Positions 9,320 through 17,581 of a DNA stretch of 64,000 nt are shown piece after piece. The position numbers and the translations under genes were made by a program. The stretch's first letter is position 1. Each line of letters begins with the position of its first letter. Source of the stretch: S5-327 sp965116015 (GTDB lineage: Bacteria > Chloroflexota > Dehalococcoidia > Lucifugimonadales > Australimonadaceae); NCBI GenBank assembly GCA_965116015.1, contig OZ220477.1, positions 1,798,001-1,862,000 of the forward strand. Direction: 5' to 3'. The notes under the pieces were generated by a model. That model had not been told where the DNA came from, searched no databases, and was given only the letters and a program-made list of their open reading frames with translations.

Positions 9320-9625
9320 CTACCCTTTCATCTCTGCCATCTCGTCGACGTTGACCGACCCGCGGCTCCGGAACAGCCGCATGACGATTGCGAGCGCAAG
9401 CCCCACTTCCGCCGCGGCAATCGTGATGACGAACACCGCAATCACCTGACCGGTAGACCCGCCATAGTCGCGGAACGCGGCCAGCGCCACCACGTGCACA
9501 TTCACCGCGTTCAGCATCAACTCTATCGACATAAGCACCAGCACGGCGCTCCGGCGCGCAAGCGCTCCGTAAAGACCAACGCAGAAAAGCAGCGCGCTCA
9601 GCAGCTGAAAGTGCAGCAGCGTCAC
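9320..9625 (-). CDS. nuoK: NADH-quinone oxidoreductase subunit K
   Basis: Small complex I membrane subunit, 101 residues with three helices. It contains the conserved buried acidic residues in LVLMSIELMLNAVNVHVVAL and the AAAEVGLALAIVMRLFR helix, both part of the central proton axis. The start overlaps the nuoJ stop by 4 bases. After the last helix there is a short charged tail ending DEMAEMKG. Confidence 0.97.
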   Translation of the reverse strand: MTLLHFQLLSALLFCVGLYGALARRSAVLVLMSIELMLNAVNVHVVALAAFRDYGGSTGQVIAVFVITIAAAEVGLALAIVMRLFRSRGSVNVDEMAEMKG

Positions 9626-10236
9626 GAGCGCCTCCGCGTTCCGCCCCGCCCGTCCGCGCGCGACGGCGCCGGACGCCCCCCGCCTGCGCGTCGCCCGTCC
9701 GGCGCGCCGGAGGATGACTCCTCCGCCTCAGGGAACGACTCGTCCTCCTCGCGCCCGGCGCGGCCTATGACCACCGCCCCCACGAGCGCGACCAGCAGCA
9801 CGAGCGACGCCGCCTCGAACGGTACAGCCCACTCTACGAAGAGGTCGCGAGCGAGCGTCTCGAACGCCACCCCTTCCCGCTCGCTGGAATTGAACCGCTC
9901 AGCGTCGGCCACGAACACTGCCGCCATCAGCGCGAACAGCCCCGTCGCAACCACCGCCGCGACGACCGTCGAGCGCCCCGAGCCGGCGTCCTCCTCGTAC
10001 TCGCTGCTGCGCGTCAGCATGAGCGCGAACAGAATAACGATGGTGATAGCCCCCCCATAAATGAGAATCTGCACGAGCGCAAGGAACTCCGCGTACAGCA
10101 GCACGAACGCCCCGGCGACTCCCAAGAGCGACGCCAGCAGAAAAAGCGCCGCATGCACGATATTCCGCGTGAACACAACGCCGAACGCGGCCAGCAGCGC
10201 AACGGCGGCGACAACGTAGAAAGCGGCGATCCCCAC
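9622..10236 (-). CDS. nuoJ: NADH-quinone oxidoreductase subunit J
   Basis: Complex I membrane subunit J, 204 residues. Five hydrophobic helices are visible, with the conserved AEFLALVQILIYGGAITIVILFALML segment (third helix, pi-bulge region). The last 40 residues form a hydrophilic tail rich in Glu, Gly and Arg (after VVIGRAGREEDESFP) that is longer than in most NuoJ and has no known role. It follows nuoI by 3 bases. Confidence 0.95.
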   Translation of the reverse strand: MGIAAFYVVAAVALLAAFGVVFTRNIVHAALFLLASLLGVAGAFVLLYAEFLALVQILIYGGAITIVILFALMLTRSSEYEEDAGSGRSTVVAAVVATGLFALMAAVFVADAERFNSSEREGVAFETLARDLFVEWAVPFEAASLVLLVALVGAVVIGRAGREEDESFPEAEESSSGAPDGRRAGGGRPAPSRADGRGGTRRRS

Positions 10237-10239
10237 GGA

Positions 10240-10788
10240 CTACTCGTCGCCCTCTGTCGATGCTGCTCCCGCCGCCGCAGGACGCGCCGCCTTCTTGGCC
10301 AGCGCGGCGGCCGCCACATTCTTCTCGCGGTTCGTCGGCGTCCAGCCGCTCGTCTCCATATAGCGGCGTCCCTGCGACAGCAGCGTGGGAAGATCCGCGC
10401 GCGCTCCTGTGCGCGAGTAGCTCGCCAGCTCGTGCTCGTACGACATCTCAATGGCGTCGAACGCGCAAACATCCACGCAGATAGCGCAGAGGATGCAGCG
10501 ATTCAGGTTAATCTCGAAATTCTCGATGATCTTGCGCCGATGGCTAGTCCCCTCTGCAAACTTCGGATTGTCGTGCATCTGCGCGCTCATACACTGCGTA
10601 GGACACTCGCGCACGCACACCATGCAGCCCGTGCAGAACGGCTCGCCGGCGGTGTCGTCGGTCAGCAGCGCCGGAAACCCCATATAGCGCTCCTGCACAG
10701 GCAGATGCTGCTCAGGATAATGCGCAGTTACCGGCTTCCTGAACAGCCAGCGCAGCGTAGTGAGAAGTCCCTTTATCGCAGCAATCAC
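10240..10788 (-). CDS. nuoI: NADH-quinone oxidoreductase subunit I, 2x[4Fe-4S]
   Basis: Peripheral-arm iron-sulfur subunit that passes electrons to NuoB through clusters N6a and N6b. Two ferredoxin motifs are present: CTGCMVCVRECP and CILCAICVDVC. The start chosen is the GTG at 10788, which overlaps the nuoH stop as GTGA, giving 182 residues; the longer frame to 11235 lies inside nuoH. A C-terminal Ala/Lys-rich tail of about 30 residues (KKAARPAAAG) extends beyond the usual end. Confidence 0.95.
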   Translation of the reverse strand: MIAAIKGLLTTLRWLFRKPVTAHYPEQHLPVQERYMGFPALLTDDTAGEPFCTGCMVCVRECPTQCMSAQMHDNPKFAEGTSHRRKIIENFEINLNRCILCAICVDVCAFDAIEMSYEHELASYSRTGARADLPTLLSQGRRYMETSGWTPTNREKNVAAAALAKKAARPAAAGAASTEGDE

Positions 10789-12044
10789 GTCTGCGCCTTC
10801 TTCGGCCTCGGCTGCGCCTGCGACGCCACAGCTCGCAGCGCGTACCGCTCTGCAGTCGCCCTCGCGTCCTCCCGCTTCCCGCGCAGACGCGCGACCGCCG
10901 GAATCGCCAGCAGCCCCAGCGACATCAGCGTCAGCGTCCACAGCGGCCATCCATAGAATAGCTGAACCGCCGTCGCCGCGATGCTCCCGAACGCGAGAGG
11001 AATGAGCAGCTTCCACCCGAACTCCATCAGCTGGTCGATGCGCAGACGTGGCAGCGTCGCGCGCACCCAGAAAATGACCCCCGCAACCGCATACGTCTTC
11101 CCCAGGAAAAGCGCGACCGCGGCAGGCTGCGGCAGATCGCCGAACGGCCACGCCCACCCCCCCAGGAAAAGCAGCGTCGCAAGCGCCGCGATAACGAACG
11201 TGTTGACGTACTCCGCCAGGAAAAAGATCGCCCAATGGGCGCCGCTGTACTCAACGAACGGCCCGCCAACAACCTCCGACTCGGCAAAATAGATGTCGAA
11301 CGGCGTCCGGCCCACCTCCGCGAGACCCGCAACGAAAAACACCAGGAACGCCAGCGGCTGCGCCGCGATGTAGGGAACCGTCCGCTGCGCATCCACAACA
11401 TCGATGAAACTCATCGAATCCGCCAGCATCGCAACCCCAACCACCGCCATAATGATCGGAATCTCATAGCTCACAAGCTGCGCCGCCGAGCGGAACCCCC
11501 CGATGATCGCGTACTTGCTATTCGAACTCCACCCTGCCAGCACAAGACCCACAATGCTGAGCACAGACACCGCAATGAAGAAGAACAGCCCCATATCGAG
11601 GCTGCGCGCCACCAGATCCTCCGTCAGCGGAATCGTGAGCCACACCACGAAACTCGGAACGAACACCAGCGCCGGCGCAACATAGAAAAGCAGCCGCGAC
11701 GCGTTCGCCGGAGCAACATCCTCTTTCGTAACGAGCTTGAGCGCGTCGGCGACGACTTGCAGAACCCCGAACGGCCCGACCCGCGTCGGCCCAACTCGCC
11801 CCTGCATCCGCCCAAGCTGCTTGCGTTCGAGCCACACAAGCGAAGTCCCCAGCGCCATCACAACGTTCAGCAGCACGAACAGCGTGATGGCCACCTTCGC
11901 CGCCGCCTCGAACGTCACATCCTCCCCGGGATCCCCGAAGAGCGACAGCGCCGCCGCGAAAACCACGATGAGCGCCGTAACCGTCGCGGCTACAACCGCC
12001 AGAATCGCCATCTGCGCTGGGAGCGACCTCACGAATCCGCTCAC
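10785..12044 (-). CDS. nuoH: NADH-quinone oxidoreductase subunit H
   Basis: Membrane subunit at the junction of the two arms; it forms part of the quinone pocket. 419 residues with about eight helices. Family motifs: ERKQLGRMQGRVGPTRVGPFG, loops with ELPIIM-like SYEIPIIMAVVG, and GRTPFDIYFAESEVVGG (the quinone-site acidic loop). A basic C-terminal tail of about 35 residues (RLRGKREDARATAERY) is extra. The start overlaps the nuoD stop by 4 bases. Confidence 0.97.
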   Translation of the reverse strand: MSGFVRSLPAQMAILAVVAATVTALIVVFAAALSLFGDPGEDVTFEAAAKVAITLFVLLNVVMALGTSLVWLERKQLGRMQGRVGPTRVGPFGVLQVVADALKLVTKEDVAPANASRLLFYVAPALVFVPSFVVWLTIPLTEDLVARSLDMGLFFFIAVSVLSIVGLVLAGWSSNSKYAIIGGFRSAAQLVSYEIPIIMAVVGVAMLADSMSFIDVVDAQRTVPYIAAQPLAFLVFFVAGLAEVGRTPFDIYFAESEVVGGPFVEYSGAHWAIFFLAEYVNTFVIAALATLLFLGGWAWPFGDLPQPAAVALFLGKTYAVAGVIFWVRATLPRLRIDQLMEFGWKLLIPLAFGSIAATAVQLFYGWPLWTLTLMSLGLLAIPAVARLRGKREDARATAERYALRAVASQAQPRPKKAQT

Positions 12045-13153
12045 CGGTCAACCTCCCCGAGCACGATATCCAGCGAGCCCAGCACAGCGACCGCGTCCGC
12101 GATGTAGGCGTCACGCAGCATAGGGCGCAACGCCACGAGATTGCAGAACGATGGAGGCCGCACCTTCACCCGGTACGGCTTGTCGCTCCCGTCGCTCACC
12201 AGAAACACCCCGATGTCGCCCCGGGGATTCTCAGCGTGAACGTAAACCTCTCCCTTCGGCGGACGCGCGATGCGCCGCATCGGCGTCATCGTCGGCCCCC
12301 GCTCCATCTGATCAAGACACTCGCGCGCCATCGCGATAGATTCATAGCACTCCAGCGCCCGCAGATAGTACCTGTCCCACGCGTCGCCGTTCTCCCCGAC
12401 AGGAACCCTGAACGACAGGTAAGGATAAACCTCGTACGGATCATCCTTCCGCACATCGTAGGGAATGCCGCAGGCGCGAAGCCCCGGCCCTGTAAGCCCG
12501 CACGACAGCGCAGTCGCCGCGTCGATAGCGCCCACTCCGCGAGTGCGGGCGAGGAACACGTCATTGAACGTGAGCAGCCGGTCCATCTCGGCGACCCCGC
12601 GCTCAGCGTGATCGAGCACATCGCGAACGCGCGCGGCGAAATCCTCGGGAACATCCTCCTTCACCCCGCCGATGCGGATGAAATTGTGCATCATCCGCGC
12701 CCCGGTTACCGACTCGAACAAGTTCTGAATCCGCTCGCGCTCCCGGAAACCGTACATAATCGGCGTCATCGCCCCCAGGTCGATGGCGTACGTGCCGATA
12801 AAGAGCATATGGCTCGCAAGCCGGTTGAGCTCAACGAGAATCGTGCGGATATACTGCGCGCGCTCTGGCGGCTCGACGCCCATCAGCCGCTCGGCGGCGC
12901 GACAAAACGCCAGCTCGTTATTCAGATTCGACACATAGTCGAGCCGGTCGAACAGCGTAACCACCTGACCGTAGCTCTCGTGCTCCGCCAGCTTCTCCGA
13001 CCCCCTGTGCAGATAGCCGATATGCGGAACAACATCCACCACCCGCTCCCCATCGATCACGAGCAGCATACGGAACACCCCATGGGTCGCCGGATGCTGC
13101 GGCCCCATATTCAGCATCATATCGACAGTTTCGTAGCCCTGGTCAGTCTTCAT
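12041..13153 (-). CDS. nuoD: NADH-quinone oxidoreductase subunit D (49 kDa)
   Basis: Peripheral-arm subunit, related to [NiFe] hydrogenase large subunits, that forms most of the quinone-binding site. 370 residues. The N-terminal MLNMGPQHPATHGVFRM contains the quinone-site His; PHIGYLHRGSEKLAE and the C-terminal DIVLGEVDR are also typical. NuoC and NuoD are separate genes here. The gene begins 6 bases after the DUF1828/DUF1829 gene stops, and no clear Shine-Dalgarno is seen, so translation may be coupled to that gene. Confidence 0.97.
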   Translation of the reverse strand: MKTDQGYETVDMMLNMGPQHPATHGVFRMLLVIDGERVVDVVPHIGYLHRGSEKLAEHESYGQVVTLFDRLDYVSNLNNELAFCRAAERLMGVEPPERAQYIRTILVELNRLASHMLFIGTYAIDLGAMTPIMYGFRERERIQNLFESVTGARMMHNFIRIGGVKEDVPEDFAARVRDVLDHAERGVAEMDRLLTFNDVFLARTRGVGAIDAATALSCGLTGPGLRACGIPYDVRKDDPYEVYPYLSFRVPVGENGDAWDRYYLRALECYESIAMARECLDQMERGPTMTPMRRIARPPKGEVYVHAENPRGDIGVFLVSDGSDKPYRVKVRPPSFCNLVALRPMLRDAYIADAVAVLGSLDIVLGEVDR

Positions 13154-13159
13154 GAAAGG

Positions 13160-13918
13160 TCACGCAACATTCAGCAGCTGCTCTTTCTTGCTCCACAGGG
13201 CGACAATTGAAAGGCGTTTGAGAAGCGCGCTGTCCTCAGGCCGCCACTCGTAGTCTACGTCGTTCAGCAGGCTCACCTTCCTTCCTGCATTCTCCAGATC
13301 CACCCACATCCGAACCGTCCTGTTCACCAGCGGCGTTATTCCCGAAGCCCTGGCGGGGGACAGAGGCTGAAGCAGCGCCGCTTCGCGCCCGCCAGCCCCG
13401 AGGAGCCGGAACCCCACGCGGTAAGTCTTGCCCGACAATCCCTCGATTGGCGCCCCGGCGTCGTACTCTCTCTCTGACTCGTCGAGGAACGACCTGACCT
13501 CTTGCGAGAAATTCGCCGGCTCAACGGCCCGCGACGTGTAGATAAGCCCGTCGAGAGCGTGAGCTGCCGCCGCCACATCAAGGATCGCGCTGGCGGCTCC
13601 GACGGCGTCCGTAACCTTCTCGATGCGCGCTTGTTGCAGATCCACGTGCAGCCGCGCAGCAGTTCGCTCCGCAATGAACCGCCCCCTCGTCGAGGCCAGC
13701 GGGTCGGCCCCCCGCAGCTTGAGACTCCGGAACGTCTCTCCCTCGTCCGACACGCGGACACAGCCGTCGCGTTCCGCGACGAAAACCTCAATGAGGCCGC
13801 TGTCAGACCGGAGGTACGGCGTAACGACGCTCACGCCCGCTCCATACGGCGCACAGTCAAACTCCAGCCGCATAGAGGCAAGCGCATCGTCAACCAGCCT
13901 CGTGCAGTCGATGGGCAT
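13160..13918 (-). CDS. DUF1828/DUF1829 protein inserted between nuoC and nuoD
   Basis: A 252-residue soluble protein with no membrane segment. Residues about 25-75 (VSVVTPYLRSDSGLIEVFV, then VRVSDEGETFRSLKLRG) look like DUF1828. The C-terminal half (IEGLSGKTYRVGFRLLG, VSLLNDVDYEWRPED, IVALWSKKEQ) looks like DUF1829, the pair usually found together. The function of this family is unknown to me; it is often seen in mobile or phage-related settings. Here it lies on the operon strand, 21 bases after nuoC and 6 before nuoD, so it must be co-transcribed with complex I. Family assignment is by pattern memory, not by search. Confidence 0.65.
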   Translation of the reverse strand: MPIDCTRLVDDALASMRLEFDCAPYGAGVSVVTPYLRSDSGLIEVFVAERDGCVRVSDEGETFRSLKLRGADPLASTRGRFIAERTAARLHVDLQQARIEKVTDAVGAASAILDVAAAAHALDGLIYTSRAVEPANFSQEVRSFLDESEREYDAGAPIEGLSGKTYRVGFRLLGAGGREAALLQPLSPARASGITPLVNRTVRMWVDLENAGRKVSLLNDVDYEWRPEDSALLKRLSIVALWSKKEQLLNVA

Positions 13919-13939
13919 GAACTGCCGCCCTCGCCACCC

Positions 13940-14461
13940 CTACCACTCCTCATAGTCGTGCAGCGGAAAACTCTTGAGCCCCGGGTAGCCCTCGAAACCG
14001 TCGTAGAGCAAAAGCGGGGACAGATCCGGATTCCCCCGGAAGACGACTCCAAAAAGGTCGTGCGTCTCCCGCTCGTACCAACCCGCGGCCTCCCACAGCT
14101 CCGTCACCGAATCCGCCACGGGATCGTCCGCTGGCGCGTCAACCTTCAAAAGAACCTTCCGATTATGAGCAATGGAGAAGAGCACGTACTCCAGCTCGAT
14201 GCGCTCCACGTAGTCAACCGCAAGCAGGCAATGGAGCATATCCACCCCAAGACCATTCGCCGCGACGCAGGCGCGAGCCGCCCGAACGATATCCTCGCGG
14301 CGAACCCGCGCCCACGGCATATCGTCCCGACCGCCAGTTTCGACCGCCATATCGCCGAGGGCGCGCGCAAGAAGCTCCGCCGTCTCCTCCCCCCGCTGAT
14401 TAAGCGCCTCCTCGGCAACCTCCACAGGCGGACCATGACGCGCAGGACGTTGCTCCGTCAT
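13940..14461 (-). CDS. nuoC: NADH-quinone oxidoreductase subunit C (30 kDa)
   Basis: Peripheral-arm subunit that supports NuoD; no cofactor. 173 residues, with the family signature WYERETHDLFGVVFRGNPDL near residue 130 and the C-terminal PGLKSFPLHDYEEW. It overlaps nuoB by 4 bases. The N-terminal 25 residues are variable. Confidence 0.95.
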   Translation of the reverse strand: MTEQRPARHGPPVEVAEEALNQRGEETAELLARALGDMAVETGGRDDMPWARVRREDIVRAARACVAANGLGVDMLHCLLAVDYVERIELEYVLFSIAHNRKVLLKVDAPADDPVADSVTELWEAAGWYERETHDLFGVVFRGNPDLSPLLLYDGFEGYPGLKSFPLHDYEEW

Positions 14462-15192
14462 CGGGCGCCCTCCGGCTCCTCCAGAGCAGCAGCGCCGCTC
14501 TCCGCAGGAGACGCCTCCTCAGAGAGCCTCAGCGGCTCAGCATCCGGCGCAGCCTCCTGGGAGACAGACTCAACCGCGACCGGCCCGCTCCGACGCCCCT
14601 CCCGCGCATCGCGCTTGATCTTCTCCTGCAACTTGATGATCCCGTCCATAAGCGCCTCCGGACGCGGAGGACACCCCGGCACATACACGTCCACCGGCAC
14701 GATATGATCGACCCCCATCACCACGCTGTACGAGCGGTAGTAGGGCCCGCCGCTCGTCGCGCACGTCCCCATCGCAATCACCCACTTCGGATCCGGCATC
14801 TGGTCGTACAGCAGCTTGATAGGCTCCGCCATCTTCTTCACGACCGTCCCCGCGACAATCATCACATCCGACTGCCGCGGCGAGGGCCACGTGACCACCC
14901 CGAAACGATCGAGGTCGTGGTGCGCCATATGCGTCGATATCATCTCTATCGCGCAGCACGCCAGCCCGAACGTGAGCGTCCACAGCGAATTGCTGCGGCC
15001 AAGCGCCGTCAACTGATCAACCGTAGACGTAACAACTCCCGGCGCCGCGCTCTTCAGCAACGCCGGCCCCGGAACATTGCCCTTCCCCGCCGATACAGCG
15101 CCTCCCTCCGGCGAATCGAAGAACCGTCCGCCGCCGGGGCGCTCCCAGCCGCCCGGACGCAGCGCCGGCGCATGCCCATCGTTCACTTCCAT
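14458..15192 (-). CDS. nuoB: NADH-quinone oxidoreductase subunit B (N2 cluster)
   Basis: Carries the last iron-sulfur cluster N2, which reduces quinone. Cys ligands are seen in FGLACCAIEM, GTCATSGG and YVPGCPPRPEALMDGI. From the ATG at 15192 it has 244 residues, longer than the usual 160-200: about 45 extra residues at the N-terminus and a Glu/Ala/Pro-rich tail of about 45 residues at the C-terminus (SVSQEAAPDAEPLRLSEEAS). A GTG at 15186 overlaps the nuoA stop as GTGA and is an equal start candidate. Confidence 0.95.
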   Translation of the reverse strand: MEVNDGHAPALRPGGWERPGGGRFFDSPEGGAVSAGKGNVPGPALLKSAAPGVVTSTVDQLTALGRSNSLWTLTFGLACCAIEMISTHMAHHDLDRFGVVTWPSPRQSDVMIVAGTVVKKMAEPIKLLYDQMPDPKWVIAMGTCATSGGPYYRSYSVVMGVDHIVPVDVYVPGCPPRPEALMDGIIKLQEKIKRDAREGRRSGPVAVESVSQEAAPDAEPLRLSEEASPAESGAAALEEPEGAR

Positions 15193-15560
15193 CGCAGCGC
15201 TCCCTTGCGCCAGGCGTACACGACCCCCAGCAGCAGGATGGCGATGAACAACATCATCGCGTAGAACACATAGCCCGGGATCCCCTCGTCCGCGAACACT
15301 ATCGCCCACGGGAAGAGAAACACCGCCTCGACATCGAATATCAGGAAGAGAATGGCGAAGACGTAGTAGCGCACATTGAACTGCGTCCAATTCAGCGCAG
15401 TCGGCAAGATGCCCGACTCGTACGCGATGCCCTTGCGCTCGGAAGGCCGGCGCGACGAGAGAATCGCCGACGCTATCAGCATGCCCGCCACAGCCGCAAC
15501 GCCGACGACGAGCGCCAGCCCCACTGCCATCCAGTTGACGGCGTAACCGTCCGGAGTCAT
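15183..15560 (-). CDS. nuoA: NADH-quinone oxidoreductase subunit A
   Basis: Small membrane subunit at the arm junction, three helices, 125 residues. Motifs: RRPSERKGIAYESGI and the second helix FAILFLIFDVEAVFLFPWAI with its conserved acidic residues. First gene of the complex I operon; GAGGAG stands 4 bases ahead of the ATG. Confidence 0.97.
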   Translation of the reverse strand: MTPDGYAVNWMAVGLALVVGVAAVAGMLIASAILSSRRPSERKGIAYESGILPTALNWTQFNVRYYVFAILFLIFDVEAVFLFPWAIVFADEGIPGYVFYAMMLFIAILLLGVVYAWRKGALRWK

Positions 15561-15651
15561 TCGCTCCTCACGAGGCCCGGGACGCGCGCCGGGCGCCCTT
15601 GCCTGCCCTTCCCGGCTCCATCTCTCCGACCAAACGACCGCGCCTCAGTCT

Positions 15652-15681
15652 ATATTCACGTCGCGCCCTGCGCCCTGTCAA
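15652..15681 (-). promoter_or_regulatory. Candidate promoter of the nuo operon
   Basis: A perfect TTGACA (15676-15681, minus strand) lies inside the end of trpB. An AT-rich patch TGAATATAG follows 17-21 bases later, a poor but rare AT block in this GC-rich DNA. It would let nuo be transcribed apart from trp. Confidence 0.35.
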
Positions 15682-16879
15682 CGCTCGAGCGCGCCGCGTC
15701 GTACTCCATAATCGCGCCCAGATCCTTATCCCCGCGCCCGCTAAGGCACACGAGCGCTCGCCCCCCCTCGCCCATCGCGGGAGCAAGCGAGCTCATCACG
15801 TACGCGATCGCGTGCGACGACTCCAGCGCAGGGATGATCCCCTCCAGTTCGCACACCAGCCGGAACGCGCCCACCGCCTCGCTGTCTGTAACGTTCACAT
15901 ACTCCGCGCGCTCCGAGTCGTGCAGCCACGCGTGCTCAGGCCCCACCCCCGGATAATCAAGCCCCGCCGAGATGCTATGCGTCTCGCGAATCTGACCGTC
16001 GGCATCCTGCACAACGTACGACATCGACCCGTGAAGAACCCCCACGCGCCCGCCTCCGATAGTGGCGGCGTGCCGGCCCGTCTCGACCCCATCGCCCCCC
16101 GCCTCAACTCCCACCAGCCGCACTCCCGCGTCCGGAATGAACTCGTAGAACTGCCCAATAGAATTCGAGCCCCCGCCAACGCAGGCGACAACCGCGTCGG
16201 GCAGGCTGCCGGTCATCTCCAGAAACTGCTCGCGCGATTCGCGCCCTATCACCCGCTGGAGGTCCCGCACCATCATCGGATACGGATGCGGCCCCACCGC
16301 GCTCCCAATGATGTAGTGCGTGTCCCCCACATTCGTCACCCAATCGCGGATCGTCTCGCTCACCGCCTCTTTCAGCGTGCGGCTCCCAGCCGTCACCGGG
16401 CGAACCTCCGCGCCCAGCATCCGCATCCGATACACGTTCGGCTCCTGCCTCCGCATATCCTCCTCGCCCATATAAACGACGCAATCAAGCCCAAGCAGCG
16501 CGCACACCATCGCCGAGGCCACCCCATGCTGACCGGCCCCCGTTTCCGCAACGATGCGGCGTTTGCCCATACGCTTCGCGAGCAGACCCTGCCCCAGCGC
16601 GTTGTTGATCTTGTGCGCGCCCGTATGCGCAAGATCCTCGCGCTTCAGATAGATCCGCGCGCCGCCTGCTCGCGCCGTCAGCCGTTCAGCGTAGTGAATA
16701 GGCGTCGGACGCCCCACATAATCTCGCAGCAAGCGCCCCAGCTCGCCCTGAAAATCCCCATCCTCGCGGGCGGCGCTCCAAGCCTCCGCAAGCTCATCCA
16801 GAGCAGCCATCAGCGTCTCCGGCACATACCGCCCGCCGAACGGCCCGAATCGCCCCTTCTCGTCAGGCAGCTGCTCCAC
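15656..16879 (-). CDS. trpB: Tryptophan synthase beta subunit
   Basis: PLP enzyme that condenses indole with serine to tryptophan. 407 residues from a GTG at 16879 that has AGGAGGGG ahead of it and starts VEQLPDEKGRFGPFGGRYVPE, the classical TrpB N-terminus. The PLP lysine lies in AHTGAHKINNALGQ, the phosphate loop is CVGGGSNSIGQF, and the substrate loop TGAGQHG is present. It is of the TrpB1 type that normally pairs with TrpA, yet no trpA follows; the next gene downstream is nuoA. Confidence 0.97.
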   Translation of the reverse strand: MEQLPDEKGRFGPFGGRYVPETLMAALDELAEAWSAAREDGDFQGELGRLLRDYVGRPTPIHYAERLTARAGGARIYLKREDLAHTGAHKINNALGQGLLAKRMGKRRIVAETGAGQHGVASAMVCALLGLDCVVYMGEEDMRRQEPNVYRMRMLGAEVRPVTAGSRTLKEAVSETIRDWVTNVGDTHYIIGSAVGPHPYPMMVRDLQRVIGRESREQFLEMTGSLPDAVVACVGGGSNSIGQFYEFIPDAGVRLVGVEAGGDGVETGRHAATIGGGRVGVLHGSMSYVVQDADGQIRETHSISAGLDYPGVGPEHAWLHDSERAEYVNVTDSEAVGAFRLVCELEGIIPALESSHAIAYVMSSLAPAMGEGGRALVCLSGRGDKDLGAIMEYDAARSSVDRAQGAT

Positions 16880-16880
16880 G

Positions 16881-17579
16881 TCAACCCCTCCTGAACAGAC
16901 GGCGGAGTCCTCGCGGCTTCCCCTTCGAATCCAGCGCGCGCACCGTCTCGATGAACGCTCTGATCTTGTCAGGATCCTTCTCGCCGTCGGTCTCCACTCC
17001 GCTCGATGCGTCGACCCCCCAGGGAGCCACGCGCGCGATCGCCTCCGCGATGTTGTCAGGCGCGAGCCCTCCCGCGAGCGACATCTCGAACGAGCCCGCC
17101 AGGTCGGCGGCCAGGCCCCAGTCGAAACTCCGCCCTGCCCCGCCATAAGCCCCCGCCGTCTGCGTGTCGACAACGATGCGGTGCCCCGCAAGCGCATGCC
17201 GTTGCTGCGTCGTCATCACCCGGGGCAACTGCGCCGCCGCAGGAATCTCAGGATCGATGCCGATAACCTTGTAGATGGGAACAGTCATCCGCGCGCAGTA
17301 AGCCATGCTCTCTCCCCCGCAGAGCTGCACAGCGTCGAGGCCCAGCTCGTCCACAATCGCGTTCACCGCATCGGCAGGCTGATCGCCAAACAATCCCACG
17401 AACGCCGGCATAGCGCCTCCCCGGGCCCGAGCCTCCTCGAGCATCGCCGCCGCCTGCTCAACCGTCGTCGCCCGGCGGGCCGAGGGAACGAACACTAGCC
17501 CGACCGCGTCAACCCCCGCCTCGATTGCGGCAATCAGCGGCTCCGCCGCCTGAAAGCCGCACAGCTTCACGTGCGTCAC
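16881..17579 (-). CDS. trpF: Phosphoribosylanthranilate isomerase
   Basis: Third step of the tryptophan branch, an Amadori rearrangement in a TIM barrel. 232 residues from the GTG at 17579, just 2 bases past the trpC stop; a longer frame to 17876 lies within trpC. Begins THVKLCGFQAAEPLIAAIEAG, where the Cys of the KxCG motif is the general base, and has LDAVQLCGGES and SLAGGLAPDNIAEAI with the catalytic Asp region nearby (VVDTQTAGAYGG). A basic tail of about 20 residues (KGKPRGLRRLFRRG) goes beyond the usual end. Confidence 0.95.
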   Translation of the reverse strand: MTHVKLCGFQAAEPLIAAIEAGVDAVGLVFVPSARRATTVEQAAAMLEEARARGGAMPAFVGLFGDQPADAVNAIVDELGLDAVQLCGGESMAYCARMTVPIYKVIGIDPEIPAAAQLPRVMTTQQRHALAGHRIVVDTQTAGAYGGAGRSFDWGLAADLAGSFEMSLAGGLAPDNIAEAIARVAPWGVDASSGVETDGEKDPDKIRAFIETVRALDSKGKPRGLRRLFRRG

Positions 17580-17581
17580 AG

